From: Burkholderiales bacterium
GTDB taxonomy: Bacteria; Pseudomonadota; Gammaproteobacteria; Burkholderiales; Burkholderiaceae_C
Assembly: GCA_017302655.1 (NCBI GenBank)
Contig: JAFLDE010000035.1
Coordinates: 1 to 37,534 of the forward strand
Direction of reading: 5' to 3'
Length of the DNA stretch: 37,534 nucleotides
The notes under the pieces were generated by a model, which made no database searches, was not told the DNA's origin, and was given only the letters and a program-made list of their open reading frames with translations. Positions 6,214 to 16,600 of this stretch are shown here, piece after piece. Position numbers and translations under genes: made by a program. How positions within the stretch are numbered: position 1 is the first letter of the stretch; the number at the start of each line of letters is the position of its first letter.

Positions 6214-7181
6214 TTACGCTCATCACTGGCGCACCTGGTGCAGGTAAGACAGCGGCCCTCGTTGATCTGCTTCAGACCGAGTGCGAAAGGCGCGCCCTGT
6301 ATGTCGACGGCATCCCGGAGCTCAAGATTGCTCACGTGCCCTTGGAGTCCGCCAAGCGCTGGCCCGAACTGGTTGAGGATGGCGCCGCTGTCGTGATTGA
6401 CGAAGTGCAGCGCGTTTGGCGTCCTCGTGGTGGCGCAGCTGCTGTGCCTCCTGAGGTCGCGGCCTTGGAGACCCACCGCCATCGTGGCCTGGATTTCTAC
6501 CTGGTCACGCAACACCCGAACCTGCTCGATGCGAACGTGCGCCGCTTGGTCGGCCGGCACGTCCATTTGCGTGATGTGGGCATGCTCGGCCGCTGGTGGT
6601 ACGAATGGCCAGAAGCCGCGAACCCTGAGACTTTCAAGAGCGCGCCCATCAAAAAGCGCTACACGCTCCCGCGCAAGGCGTTTGGCCTCTACCGGTCGGC
6701 CTCCCTGCACATCAAGCCCATTCGCTCGGTCCCTCGTGCCTTGATCGTGCTCGGTCTGGCGCTTGCTGCGCTCGCCGGTCTGTCGTATCGCGCCGTGGCG
6801 AGCATTTCTGAGCGTGTGAGCCCCTCACCCCCTGCCGCAGCCTCTGCGGCCTCTGCGCCGCTGCCTGCGGCTTCTCAGCCGGTGGCCGAAGCCTCCGGCC
6901 CTGAGCTCCCCGCCCAGGTCGTCCAGTCGGAGCCCGTTCGCGTCGTCGGCTGTGCAGCAACGCCGAAGCGCTGCATTTGCTACGACTCCAACGGCCGGGC
7001 GATGTCCGGCATGGATTGGCAGTTGTGCCAGGACAGCGCGGCTGGATTTGGTGGCGTCGTCCAGGTCCACATGAGCCAGGCCCCGGTCGCATCCCCGCAG
7101 CCCCTCGCATCGGCTCCAGCCGCTGCTTTGCAGCCCTATGCAATCTCGCTGGGCGGCGATGCCCGCTCGCACCTTCGCTAG
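6210..7181 (+). CDS. Zot/pI-family phage assembly ATPase
   Basis: A 323-residue inner-membrane ATPase that drives virion assembly and export. It has a Walker A motif GAPGAGKT at residues 7-14, a Walker B stretch AAVVIDEVQRVW at about 59-70, and the QHP segment of the Zot fold (VTQHPNLLDANVR). A single membrane span is at about 176-195. The periplasmic tail is Pro/Ala-rich with four cysteines (VVGCAATPKRCICYDSNG and WQLCQD). The start is TTG 6210, which overlaps the preceding stop (TTGA), with GAGG 5 bases upstream. No phage secretin gene follows, so this tail would have to meet a host secretin. Confidence 0.9.
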   Translation: MITLITGAPGAGKTAALVDLLQTECERRALYVDGIPELKIAHVPLESAKRWPELVEDGAAVVIDEVQRVWRPRGGAAAVPPEVAALETHRHRGLDFYLVTQHPNLLDANVRRLVGRHVHLRDVGMLGRWWYEWPEAANPETFKSAPIKKRYTLPRKAFGLYRSASLHIKPIRSVPRALIVLGLALAALAGLSYRAVASISERVSPSPPAAASAASAPLPAASQPVAEASGPELPAQVVQSEPVRVVGCAATPKRCICYDSNGRAMSGMDWQLCQDSAAGFGGVVQVHMSQAPVASPQPLASAPAAALQPYAISLGGDARSHLR

Positions 7182-7198
7182 GGCGGTAGCATGAGCCC

Positions 7199-7519
7199 AT
7201 GGGCCTGTGGGATCGCCATCACATGCATGAGCGCTGGAAAGAGCGGCTTATCGCTGAGCACAAGCGCAAAGTCTCGCGCGCCATGGGGTGGCCTTCTCCG
7301 CGCGGCTCCGGTCCGGCCCTCGCTCCGATCCTCTGGAACATCGCCCTCTGGGTCGTCATCTTGCTGGTTATCGCCGCGACTCTGCGCCAGGTCGCTCCGC
7401 AGTACTTCAAGCGCCCAAGCGGGGGCTGGGGTGGAACCCCAGGGAGCGCGGCGCAGCCGGCGGAACCCGCAGCCTCAGCGATGCCGCAGCCTAAGCCGCG
7501 GCGGCAGGTCGAGGTCTAG
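7199..7519 (+). CDS. Small phage membrane protein of unknown function
   Basis: A 106-residue protein with a basic N-terminus (HERWKERLIAEHKRKVSRAM), one membrane span (about 46-63, WNIALWVVILLVIAATL) and a Pro/Ala-rich tail. It follows the Zot gene by 17 bases. An internal ATG at 7223 is an alternative start. Its last 45 bases overlap, tail to tail, the leftward regulator gene. The family is not recognised. A Zot partner or virion assembly factor is possible from position. Confidence 0.5.
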   Translation: MGLWDRHHMHERWKERLIAEHKRKVSRAMGWPSPRGSGPALAPILWNIALWVVILLVIAATLRQVAPQYFKRPSGGWGGTPGSAAQPAEPAASAMPQPKPRRQVEV

Positions 7520-7834
7520 CTGGATCGGTGCCGCGTCCTGCTGAGCCAGCACGGCCGCGCGTAGTTCTCCGATTTCCCGCCAAAGGGCTTCATTCGTTTG
7601 AATGGCTAGGCGCGTGCGGTTGGCCATCTCGGCATCCCACTCCGACTGGCCCCAGCGGCTGAGCCACCAAAGCGCGAGCAGGGCTGTTTTAGGCGCTCGC
7701 CTGGTTCGTTTCCAGCGTCTCACCGTCGTGATGGACACATCCAGCGCCTTTGCGACGCTTGCGGGGGCCGGGCTCCCTAGGTCTGCCAGGAGCTCGGGGA
7801 GCTCCGGCAGCCAAACCGGCAGTCTGTTCAGCAT
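7475..7834 (-). CDS. HTH phage regulatory protein
   Basis: A 119-residue protein if begun at ATG 7834 (MLNRLPVW); an upstream ATG at 7903 would add 23 residues. The region VAKALDVSITTVRRWKRTRRAPK (about residues 25-50) is a helix-turn-helix, followed by LLALWWLSRWGQSEWDAEMANR. This pattern is common in small regulators of Xanthomonas- and Ralstonia-type filamentous phages. ATG 7834 is preferred because, in the circular phage, the upstream regulator ends in a TGA (7830-7828) overlapping this start, which suggests translational coupling. It is read leftward, opposite to the structural genes. Confidence 0.65.
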   Translation of the reverse strand: MLNRLPVWLPELPELLADLGSPAPASVAKALDVSITTVRRWKRTRRAPKTALLALWWLSRWGQSEWDAEMANRTRLAIQTNEALWREIGELRAAVLAQQDAAPIQLDLDLPPRLRLRHR

Positions 7835-7923
7835 GCCCAGCTTGTCGGCTGCTTCTGGCGACTCATGAGGCGCGCGATCGCCTGAAAAGCCCCTATGACG
7901 CACTCGGCTATTTGTTGGAGAAC
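7828..7923 (-). other. Severed 3' end of the left regulator gene (rejoined in circular phage)
   Basis: Reading leftward on the minus strand from the right 14-bp core (7937-7924) in the frame of the left regulator gives 31 codons, starting VLQQIAECVIGAFQAIARLM and ending in TGA at 7830-7828. If the prophage closes on itself at the core, these codons follow residue 130 of the 42-539 protein, giving a 161-residue regulator whose stop overlaps the ATG of the next gene (7834). In the integrated state this stretch is cut off from its gene. This is inferred from reading frames only. Confidence 0.6.
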
Positions 7924-7948
7924 GCCGACAATGTGCATTATGTGACTA
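7921..7948 (+). repeat. attR: right core copy (7924-7937) inside a dif-like XerCD site
   Basis: The second copy of GCCGACAATGTGCA is at 7924-7937. With its flanks it has the plan of a dif site: an 11-base left arm, the 6-base centre TGTGCA, and the right arm TTATGTGACTA. By hand it matches 16 of 28 positions of the E. coli dif site, including TTATGT of the XerD arm. At the left end the right arm is instead GCGCGTGATCA, which is not dif-like. So the phage would bring a left arm and centre, and the host the XerD-like arm, as in other XerCD-using inoviruses. The match is weak for a true chromosomal dif, so it may be a secondary site. Confidence 0.4.
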
Positions 7949-7954
7949 CGGCAT

Positions 7955-7976
7955 GCGGGCCACTTCGGTGGCCTGC
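7955..7976. other. GC-rich hairpin with TTCG loop in the ligA-downstream spacer
   Basis: GCGGGCCAC, loop TTCG, GTGGCCTGC forms a 9-bp stem with one G-T pair and a very stable tetraloop. It lies in host DNA between the right prophage end and the ligA stop codon. No T-tract follows on either strand, so it is not a standard intrinsic terminator. It may protect the 3' end of the ligA message. Nothing else is visible in 7949-8053. Confidence 0.35.
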
Positions 7977-8053
7977 CCAACTTGAGACGCCGGTGCCATT
8001 GGGCCCGTTCACGCTGCCTGCCTCAGGCGCACCCCGCGGATGGCGCCGCTGCA

Positions 8054-10147
<2,094 letters not shown>

Positions 10148-10162
10148 TCACCGTTGCACCGC

Positions 10163-11293
10163 TCACGAGAACAAGCGCCGGGCGGCGGTTGAGCCGGCTG
10201 CGAGGTCCCGCGAAGCCAGAGCCTTGTAGAGCGTGCCCAGTTGCTCGTGGATGGCCAGGAAGGCGTGCGGGCCAAGCGGCCGGCCGGTGTCGTCCACCAG
10301 TTCGGCTTCGAGCTCCCGGCACAGGCGCCGTGCCAGGTCCTGCAGGGTGCCGAAGGGCTCCAGGCTCTCGCTGGTCTGCGCCACGTCGAACATCAGCGTC
10401 ACTTCGCGCAGGCTCACGCCCTGCCCTTCTTCGGCCATGGCCAATTGGTGATCGATCTGCAGCCAAAGCAGCGGTGGCTCGTTCTCGCCGGCGCCGGGCA
10501 GCACCAGGCGACCCGGCAGGCCACCGCTTTGCATGCCCTGGCGCGCCGCCACCTGCTGCACAAAGCCCAGCGTCCAGGCGGCCCCCTTGGCGCGCAGCTG
10601 GAAGCTCATCTGCGCGTCATGCTGGCTGGCGAACTGGTCGAGTTCACGGCCCTGAGCCACGGCTTCCAGCATGTCGGGGAACTCGGCCATGGCCTGGATG
10701 CCATCGGCAAAGGTTTGCACCTTCTGCACCCACTCGCTGTACTCGATCTCCGTGAGCGCACCGCTGCGATTGGCCATCTGCAGACCGGCCTGGAACTCGC
10801 CGTAGCTTTCGCCGGCCATCGGCGGCTCCCACTCACCGGAGTTGGTGTTGAGGCCCTCGATGGCAAAGGGCTTACTGCCGGCGCGCCGCGTGGTGGGCAG
10901 GTGCGCCAGCGCGACCTCGCCCCGCACCGGGCTCTCCAGGTGCAGGGTCGCCAGCACGTCGATCAAGCCATCCAGGCGCAACGAAGACTTGCGCGCGGCG
11001 CTGCCCGAGCGCACCACCATGGGCAAGGTGTCGGCATGCGCCCCCAGGGTGCTGGCGGCCGCGTCGCCCTCGTGCAGCACGTCCAGGACCGATTCCAGCG
11101 CCTCGCTGGAATTGGGCGCGGTGGCGCCCAGACCCGGCTCGGCGCGCACCGCTTCGTTGCCCGGGTGGACATCGCGCGGCTGTGCCCGGCGCGCCAGCCA
11201 CCAGCCGTGGATGAGCAGGGCCAACATCACGGCGGCACCGGCCAGCATCAATGCCTCGGTGAGCGTGAAGCTCAGTGCATCGGTCGAACTCAC
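10163..11293 (-). CDS. zipA: Cell division protein ZipA-like
   Basis: The 376-residue protein has an N-terminal membrane anchor (about residues 11-31, ALMLAGAAVMLALLIHGWWLARR), a variable linker, and a C-terminal ZipA domain that binds FtsZ. Family-like features of that domain are MFDVAQTSESLEPFGTLQDLARRLCRELEAELVDDTGRPL near the end. It ties the Z ring to the inner membrane. The start is GTG 11293, which overlaps the smc stop (GTGA), so translation is probably coupled to smc. The smc-zipA-ligA order is common in this group. Confidence 0.85.
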   Translation of the reverse strand: MSSTDALSFTLTEALMLAGAAVMLALLIHGWWLARRAQPRDVHPGNEAVRAEPGLGATAPNSSEALESVLDVLHEGDAAASTLGAHADTLPMVVRSGSAARKSSLRLDGLIDVLATLHLESPVRGEVALAHLPTTRRAGSKPFAIEGLNTNSGEWEPPMAGESYGEFQAGLQMANRSGALTEIEYSEWVQKVQTFADGIQAMAEFPDMLEAVAQGRELDQFASQHDAQMSFQLRAKGAAWTLGFVQQVAARQGMQSGGLPGRLVLPGAGENEPPLLWLQIDHQLAMAEEGQGVSLREVTLMFDVAQTSESLEPFGTLQDLARRLCRELEAELVDDTGRPLGPHAFLAIHEQLGTLYKALASRDLAAGSTAARRLFS

Positions 11294-14200
11294 GCGGCCT
11301 CCGCCATGCCCAGCGCGGCCTCCATGTCCACCGCCACGACCCGCGAAACCCCCTGCTCCTGCATCGTCACTCCCACCAGCTGTTCGGCCATTTCCATTGC
11401 GATCTTGTTGTGGCTGATGAACAGGAACTGCGTGGCCCGGCTCATCTCCGTCACCAGTTTCGCGTACCGCTCGGTGTTGGCGTCGTCCAGCGGCGCATCC
11501 ACTTCGTCCAGCAGGCAGAACGGTGCCGGGTTGAGCTGAAAGATGGCGAACACCAGCGCGATGGCGGTGAGCGCTTTCTCGCCACCCGACAGCAGGTGGA
11601 TGGTGCTGTTCTTCTTGCCCGGCGGCTGCGCCATGACCTGCACGCCGGCGTCGAGGATTTCATCGCCGGTCATGACCAGCTTGGCCTGCCCGCCGCCGAA
11701 GAGCTGCGGGAACATGCGTCCGAACTCGCTGTTCACGCGCTCGAAGGTGGAACCCAGCAGGTCGCGGGTTTCCAGGTCGATGCGGCGGATGGCGTCTTCC
11801 AGCGTCTTGATGGCCGTGTTCAGGTCGGCCAGCTGTGCGTCCAGGAAGCCCTTGCGCTCGCGTGCGCTACCCAGCTCCTCCAGTGCCGCCAGGTTGACCG
11901 CGCCCAGGGCCTCGACCTCGCGGCCGATGCGGTCGATCTCGCCCTGCAAGCCGGTGAGGCGCACGCCTTCCTGTTCGATGCCTTGCGAGAGCTGCTCCAG
12001 GTCCACGCCGGCAGCCTCCAGCTGTTCGCGGTACTGGGCACCACCGAGCTGCGCGGCCTGTTCTTCTAGCTGCAGCGCGGTGATGCGCGCGCGCAGCGGC
12101 TCGAGTTGGCGCTCATGCGTCAGGCGCTGTTCGTCAAGTTGACGCAGTTGCTGGCTCAGCGCCTCATAGTCCTGACGCACCGCGTGAAGCTGGTCTTCCG
12201 CCACTTGGCGCGCGGCCAAGGCATCTTGCAAGCCGGCCTGGGCGGCGCTGTCGTCGAGCGCCTGCAACTCTGCGGCCAGACGGGCCAATGCCTCGGTGCC
12301 CCCTTCGGCCTCTTGCGCCGCCGTGGCCAGCGCGCGCTGCAGTTCGGCCTGACGGGCCAGCAGGCTGCGCGCGGCGAACTGCCCTTCCTGCGCGCGCCGT
12401 TCGGCCTGGCGCTGGCTTTCACGCGCCTCGGACAGTCGGCGTTCGGCGGCCATCACTGCTTCTTCCAGGTCGGCGTGAGCTTGCTGGGTATCTGCCAACT
12501 GCACATCCAACTCTTCGAAGCGAGCTTCACCGAAGGCTCGCCGCTCCAGCAGCGATTCCTCCAGCGCGTCCAGCTCGGCCAACTCCTCGCGCAGGCGCGT
12601 AGCCTGGGCATGGGCGGCGTCGAAGAGCTGCGCGGCGCGGGTGAGTTCCACCTGCAAGGCATGGGCCTTCGCGCGATGGCCCTCGGCGTCGCGTCGTGCC
12701 TCGGCCAGTTGTGCGGCGGCCCGTGCGTGCTCCTGCTCGGCGCGGCCTGCAGCGGCCTTGGCGTCGTCGGCCAGCAGCTCCTGGGCGCGCCGTTCGCGCT
12801 CCAGGTTCTCGATTTCCTGCGCGCGGGCCAGCAGGCCGGCCTGCTCGCTGTCGGCGGCGTAGAAGCTCACCGCATGGCGGCTGACGGCGTGGCCGGCGCG
12901 CGTGACGATGAGCTCGCCATGCTGCAACTGGCTGCGCTGCGCCAGGGCTTGCTCCAGATCGGGCGCGGTGTAGACGCCATCCAACCAGTCGACCAGCAGG
13001 GCCTTGAGCCCAACGGAGTCGACACGCAACAGGCTGGTGAGCTCGGGCAGGCTGTGGTGCGTGGGCTTGGCCGGCAGGCCGTCGGCCAGGGTGTAGAAGG
13101 CCATGCGGGTGGGCGGTGCATTGCGCTCGAAGGCGCGCACCAGATCCAGACGCGAGACCTCGATGGCGCTCATGCGCTCGCGCAGGCTGGCCTCCAAGGC
13201 CGTTTCCCAGCCGGGTTCCACATGCAGGCGCTTCCAAAGGCCCTGCAAGTGCTCCAGGCCTTGCTCGGCCAACCAGGGGCCGAGCTTGCCCTCGGTCTGC
13301 ACCTTTTCTTGCAGGGTGCGCAGGGCTTCCAGGCGGGCGCTGAGTTGGGCCAGTCGCGTCGTTTCGCGCTGGGCTCCGTCCTGGGTGTCGCGGCGCGCGG
13401 CCTCCAGCTGCGGGGCGCGCTCTTCCAGGTCGAGCAGCCGGCCCTGGGCTTCTTCGAGCAGCGCGTCGGCTTCCTGGCTGTTTTCGCGGAGCGCGTCCAA
13501 CGCCGAGGCGTCGGGCAGGTTCAGCGTGGCCTTCTGCTGGTCGAGGCGCTCCCGGCGCTGGCGCAGCTGGCGCGACTGCTCGTCCAGCGCACGACTTTCA
13601 GCGGCCAGCACCTGGATCTGCTGCTGCACCTGGTTGACCTGCAGGCGCTGCTCGTTGGCCTTGGCCTGCGCGGCACGAAGCTGATCCTCGAGCTCGGGCA
13701 GACGCTCGGCTTCCTCTTCGGCCTGTGCGGCGAGCAGCTCGCATTCTTCGTCGGCGCGTGCCATCTGTTCGGCCAGTTGCTCGATCTCGGCTTGCGCCTG
13801 GCCGCCGCGATCGCGCCACAGCGCCTGCTGGGCCAGCAACTCGTCGCGCCGCTGCTGCGCGCGGTCGCGGCTTTCCACCACGTAGCGAATGCGCTCTTCC
13901 AGCCGGCTCACCCCCAGCTGCGCCTCGGCAAAACGTCCTTGCTCGGCATGCAGCGCGTCACCGGCTTCGTAGTGGCGGACACGCACCGCCTCCAGCTCGG
14001 CCTCGGTGGCGCGCAGCTGCGCGGTGGCGGCTTCCAGGGTGTTCAGCGCCTCCCGGCCGGCGGCTTGCACGCGCTCGGTTTCCTTGGCCGCGTCGCGGCT
14101 CTTCAGGAACCAGAGCTGGTGCAGCCGACGCTCGCCGAGCTGCTGAAGCTCGCGGTAACGCACCGCCACCTCGGCCTGACGCTCCAGCTTGTCGAGGTTG

Positions 14201-14808
14201 GCGTCGAGCTCGCGCAGGATGTCTTCCACGCGGGTCAGGTTCTCGCGGGTGTCCTTGAGCCGATTTTCGGTCTCGCGGCGGCGCTCCTTGTACTTGCTGA
14301 CCCCGGCCGCTTCTTCCAGAAACAGGCGCAGTTCCTCGGGCTTGCTCTCGATGATGCGGCTGATGGTGCCCTGGCCAATGATGGCGTAGGCCCTTGGCCC
14401 CAGCCCGGTCCCCAGGAAGACGTCGTGCACGTCCTTGCGGCGCACCGGCTGGTTGTTGATGAAGTAGCTGGAGCCGCCCTCACGGGTGAGCACACGCTTC
14501 ACCGCGATCTCGCTGAACTGGTTCCAGGCCCCGCCGGCCCGGGCGAGGGTGTTGTCGAACACCAGCTCCACGCTGGCCCGGCTGGCCGCCTTGCGCGTGT
14601 TGCTGCCGTTGAAGATGACGTCCAGCATGGACTCACCGCGCAGCTCGCTGGCCTTGCTCTCGCCCAGCACCCAGCGCACCGCATCCATGATGTTGGACTT
14701 GCCGCATCCATTCGGCCCGACCACACCCACGCGCTGCCCAGGCAGTTGGAAGGTGGTGGCGTCGGCGAAGGATTTGAAGCCCGAGAGCTTGATCGAATTC
14801 AGGCGCAT
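11290..14808 (-). CDS. smc: Chromosome segregation ATPase SMC
   Basis: The 1172-residue SMC folds and compacts the chromosome with ScpA/ScpB. Residues 1-39 form the N-terminal ATPase lobe (MRLNSIKLSGFKSFAD, Walker A GPNGCGKSN at 31-39). Long coiled coils rich in Glu, Gln, Arg and Leu flank a hinge near the middle. The C-terminal lobe has the signature LLSGGEKAL (about 1072) and Walker B FCLLDEVDAPLDD (about 1097). ATG 14808 is chosen because the family begins exactly at MRLNSIKL, although the frame stays open upstream. It is divergent from queF across a 110-bp gap. Its long coiled-coil coding gives large antisense open frames that are not genes. Confidence 0.96.
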   Translation of the reverse strand: MRLNSIKLSGFKSFADATTFQLPGQRVGVVGPNGCGKSNIMDAVRWVLGESKASELRGESMLDVIFNGSNTRKAASRASVELVFDNTLARAGGAWNQFSEIAVKRVLTREGGSSYFINNQPVRRKDVHDVFLGTGLGPRAYAIIGQGTISRIIESKPEELRLFLEEAAGVSKYKERRRETENRLKDTRENLTRVEDILRELDANLDKLERQAEVAVRYRELQQLGERRLHQLWFLKSRDAAKETERVQAAGREALNTLEAATAQLRATEAELEAVRVRHYEAGDALHAEQGRFAEAQLGVSRLEERIRYVVESRDRAQQRRDELLAQQALWRDRGGQAQAEIEQLAEQMARADEECELLAAQAEEEAERLPELEDQLRAAQAKANEQRLQVNQVQQQIQVLAAESRALDEQSRQLRQRRERLDQQKATLNLPDASALDALRENSQEADALLEEAQGRLLDLEERAPQLEAARRDTQDGAQRETTRLAQLSARLEALRTLQEKVQTEGKLGPWLAEQGLEHLQGLWKRLHVEPGWETALEASLRERMSAIEVSRLDLVRAFERNAPPTRMAFYTLADGLPAKPTHHSLPELTSLLRVDSVGLKALLVDWLDGVYTAPDLEQALAQRSQLQHGELIVTRAGHAVSRHAVSFYAADSEQAGLLARAQEIENLERERRAQELLADDAKAAAGRAEQEHARAAAQLAEARRDAEGHRAKAHALQVELTRAAQLFDAAHAQATRLREELAELDALEESLLERRAFGEARFEELDVQLADTQQAHADLEEAVMAAERRLSEARESQRQAERRAQEGQFAARSLLARQAELQRALATAAQEAEGGTEALARLAAELQALDDSAAQAGLQDALAARQVAEDQLHAVRQDYEALSQQLRQLDEQRLTHERQLEPLRARITALQLEEQAAQLGGAQYREQLEAAGVDLEQLSQGIEQEGVRLTGLQGEIDRIGREVEALGAVNLAALEELGSARERKGFLDAQLADLNTAIKTLEDAIRRIDLETRDLLGSTFERVNSEFGRMFPQLFGGGQAKLVMTGDEILDAGVQVMAQPPGKKNSTIHLLSGGEKALTAIALVFAIFQLNPAPFCLLDEVDAPLDDANTERYAKLVTEMSRATQFLFISHNKIAMEMAEQLVGVTMQEQGVSRVVAVDMEAALGMAEAA

Positions 14809-14918
14809 GCGAGCCGGGCTTGAGTACCGAGAGCGGAGCCCGTTTTCATAGGGAAAACCGGGTCCAAAAAGGGCGCGGATGATAGCATCGCGACCCCTCG
14901 GAAAAACCCTCAGCCGCC

Positions 14919-15401
14919 ATGGCCTCGACGAAGAAGAAGACCCCCCCTGCCCCCGAGCGTGCGGCACCCCCGAACCCGCCCAGCCGGCCGAGCAAAGAGC
15001 TCAACGTCTTCGCCAACCCCCATCCGAAGCGCGACTACCTGCTGCAGTTCCAGGTGCCCGAGTTCACCTGCCACTGCCCGCTCACCGGCCAGCCGGACTT
15101 CGCCCACTTCGTCATCGAAATGGTGCCCGACCAGTGGTGCGTGGAGCTCAAGAGCCTGAAGATGTACATGTGGAGCTTCCGCGATGAGGGTGCCTTCCAC
15201 GAGGCGGTGACGAACCAGATCCTCGACGACATCGTCAAGGTCACCCAGCCGCGCTTCGCGCGCATCAAGGCGCGCTGGTACGTGCGCGGCGGCATCTACA
15301 CCAACGTCGTGGTGGAACACCGCAAGAAGGGCTGGAAGCCGCTGCCGCCGGTGGAGTTCGGCGCCAGCTTCCCGCAGGAGACCGGGCTGCTGGGTTCCTG
15401 A
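14919..15401 (+). CDS. queF: NADPH-dependent 7-cyano-7-deazaguanine (preQ0) reductase, short form
   Basis: QueF reduces the nitrile preQ0 to the amine preQ1 in the synthesis of the tRNA base queuosine. The 160-residue protein is the short, single-domain type. The catalytic Cys is about residue 53 in [14 protein letters not shown] with Asp60 nearby, and the NADPH-binding QueF motif ELKSLKMY is at 76-83. The first 26 residues are Lys/Pro-rich and not part of the fold. Its stop overlaps the next ATG by one base (TGATG), coupling it to dapC. Confidence 0.95.
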   Translation: MASTKKKTPPAPERAAPPNPPSRPSKELNVFANPHPKRDYLLQFQVPEFTCHCPLTGQPDFAHFVIEMVPDQWCVELKSLKMYMWSFRDEGAFHEAVTNQILDDIVKVTQPRFARIKARWYVRGGIYTNVVVEHRKKGWKPLPPVEFGASFPQETGLLGS

Positions 15402-16600
15402 TGAACCCGCGCCTGCACCTGCTCCAGCCCTACCCCTTCGAGCGCCTGCGCCAGCTGCAGGCCGACGTGGTGCCCAACCCGCTGCTCGCGCCCATCAGCT
15501 TGGGCCTGGGAGAGCCACGCCATCCCGCGCCGGAGGTCGTCAAGGCGGCACTGTGCGAGAACCTGGCCGGCCTGTCGAACTACCCAGCCACCAGCGGTGC
15601 GCCGGCGTTGAGGGAAGCCATCGCCGCATGGCTGCTGCGACGCTATGGACTCTCCGTGGATGCGGCGCGGCAGCTCATCCCCTGCAACGGCTCGCGCGAG
15701 GCACTGTTTGCCATCGCCCAGACAGTGGTTGATGCCACGAAGCCCGGCGCCACCGTGGTGGTGCCCAATCCCTTCTACCAAATCTATGAAGGCGCGGCGC
15801 TGCTGGCAGGTGCACAGCTGGCCTTCGCCAACAGCGACCCGGCGCGCAACTTCGGGGTGGATTGGCCGGCGATTCCTGAGGAAACCTGGGCACGCACGCA
15901 GCTTGTATACGTCTGCACACCGGGCAACCCCAGCGGCGCGGTCATGCCGCTTGCGGAGTGGGAGCGCTTGTTCGCCCTGTCCGACGCGCACGGATTCGTG
16001 ATCGCAGCGGACGAGTGCTACTCGGAGATCTACCTGGGCGAGCACGCGCCGCTCGGCGGCCTGGAGGCTGCGGCGAAGCTGGGGCGCAGCGACTTCCGCC
16101 GCCTCATCAGCTTCACCAGCCTGTCCAAGCGCAGCAGCGTACCGGGACTGCGCTCGGGCTTTGTGGCTGGCGACGCGGCGCTCATCCAGGCCTTCACGCT
16201 TTACCGCACCTACCACGGCAGCGCCATGAGCCCGGTCGTGCAGGCGGCCTCCATCGCCGCCTGGAATGATGAGGTGCATGTGCGCGAGAACCGCGCCGCC
16301 TACCGGGCCAAGTTCGACGCCGTGCTGCCGCTGCTCGCCGATGTGCTGGACGTGGCCGCGCCCGATGCCGGCTTCTACCTCTGGGCCGGCGTACCCGCCG
16401 CCTGGCGAGGCGACGATGTCGCCTTCACGAAGGCGCTGCTCGCACAATGCCATGTGCAGGTGCTGCCCGGCAGCTTGCTGGCCCGCGAAAGCGGCGGGCT
16501 GAACCCCGGCGCGGGGCGCATCCGCATGGCCCTGGTGGCCGAGGTAGGCGCCTGCCTCGAAGCCGCCCAACGCATCCGCTCCATTTGTCTGAACCCATGA
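15401..16600 (+). CDS. dapC: N-succinyl-diaminopimelate aminotransferase DapC
   Basis: A 399-residue fold-type I PLP aminotransferase. Expected residues are visible: the NPFYQIYEG stretch, Asn176 in GNPSGA, Asp204 and Tyr207 in ADECYSEIY, and the PLP-binding Lys about 243 in [15 protein letters not shown]. It makes N-succinyl-LL-diaminopimelate, needed for lysine and peptidoglycan. The assignment to DapC rather than another aminotransferase rests on its direct coupling to dapD, whose ATG overlaps its stop (ATGA). Confidence 0.92.
   Translation: MNPRLHLLQPYPFERLRQLQADVVPNPLLAPISLGLGEPRHPAPEVVKAALCENLAGLSNYPATSGAPALREAIAAWLLRRYGLSVDAARQLIPCNGSREALFAIAQTVVDATKPGATVVVPNPFYQIYEGAALLAGAQLAFANSDPARNFGVDWPAIPEETWARTQLVYVCTPGNPSGAVMPLAEWERLFALSDAHGFVIAADECYSEIYLGEHAPLGGLEAAAKLGRSDFRRLISFTSLSKRSSVPGLRSGFVAGDAALIQAFTLYRTYHGSAMSPVVQAASIAAWNDEVHVRENRAAYRAKFDAVLPLLADVLDVAAPDAGFYLWAGVPAAWRGDDVAFTKALLAQCHVQVLPGSLLARESGGLNPGAGRIRMALVAEVGACLEAAQRIRSICLNP

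Larger units (their letters stand above)
150..7937. mobile_element. Integrated filamentous (inovirus-type) prophage, about 7.8 kb
   Basis: A compact set of genes with classic filamentous-phage content lies between two copies of a 14-bp repeat: II/X replication protein, ssDNA-binding protein, a 63-residue coat precursor followed by a terminator, minor coat genes joined by 4-bp overlaps, a TspB/pIII-like adhesin, a DUF2523 pVI-like protein and a Zot/pI ATPase. Repeat-to-repeat length is 7774 bp, within the usual inovirus range of roughly 6-9 kb. No integrase, transposase or secretin gene is present, so integration probably relies on host XerC/XerD and export on a host secretin. An N6-adenine methylase is an accessory gene. 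All reading frames are intact, so the element may be functional. The ends are inferred from the repeat and from the gene restored by joining them; the chromosome without the phage was not available for comparison. Confidence 0.85.

Noticed and set aside
12106-14823. 905-codon open frame on the plus strand
   Set aside because: Antisense to smc; long open antisense frames arise from the high-GC coiled-coil codons, and the product has no recognisable domain or start signal.
14809-14918. Imperfect inverted repeat (CCCGTTTTC and GAAAACCGGG) in the smc/queF gap
   Set aside because: The arms do not align without a gap, no known regulator fits, and no clear promoter can be placed; recorded as divergent promoter space only.
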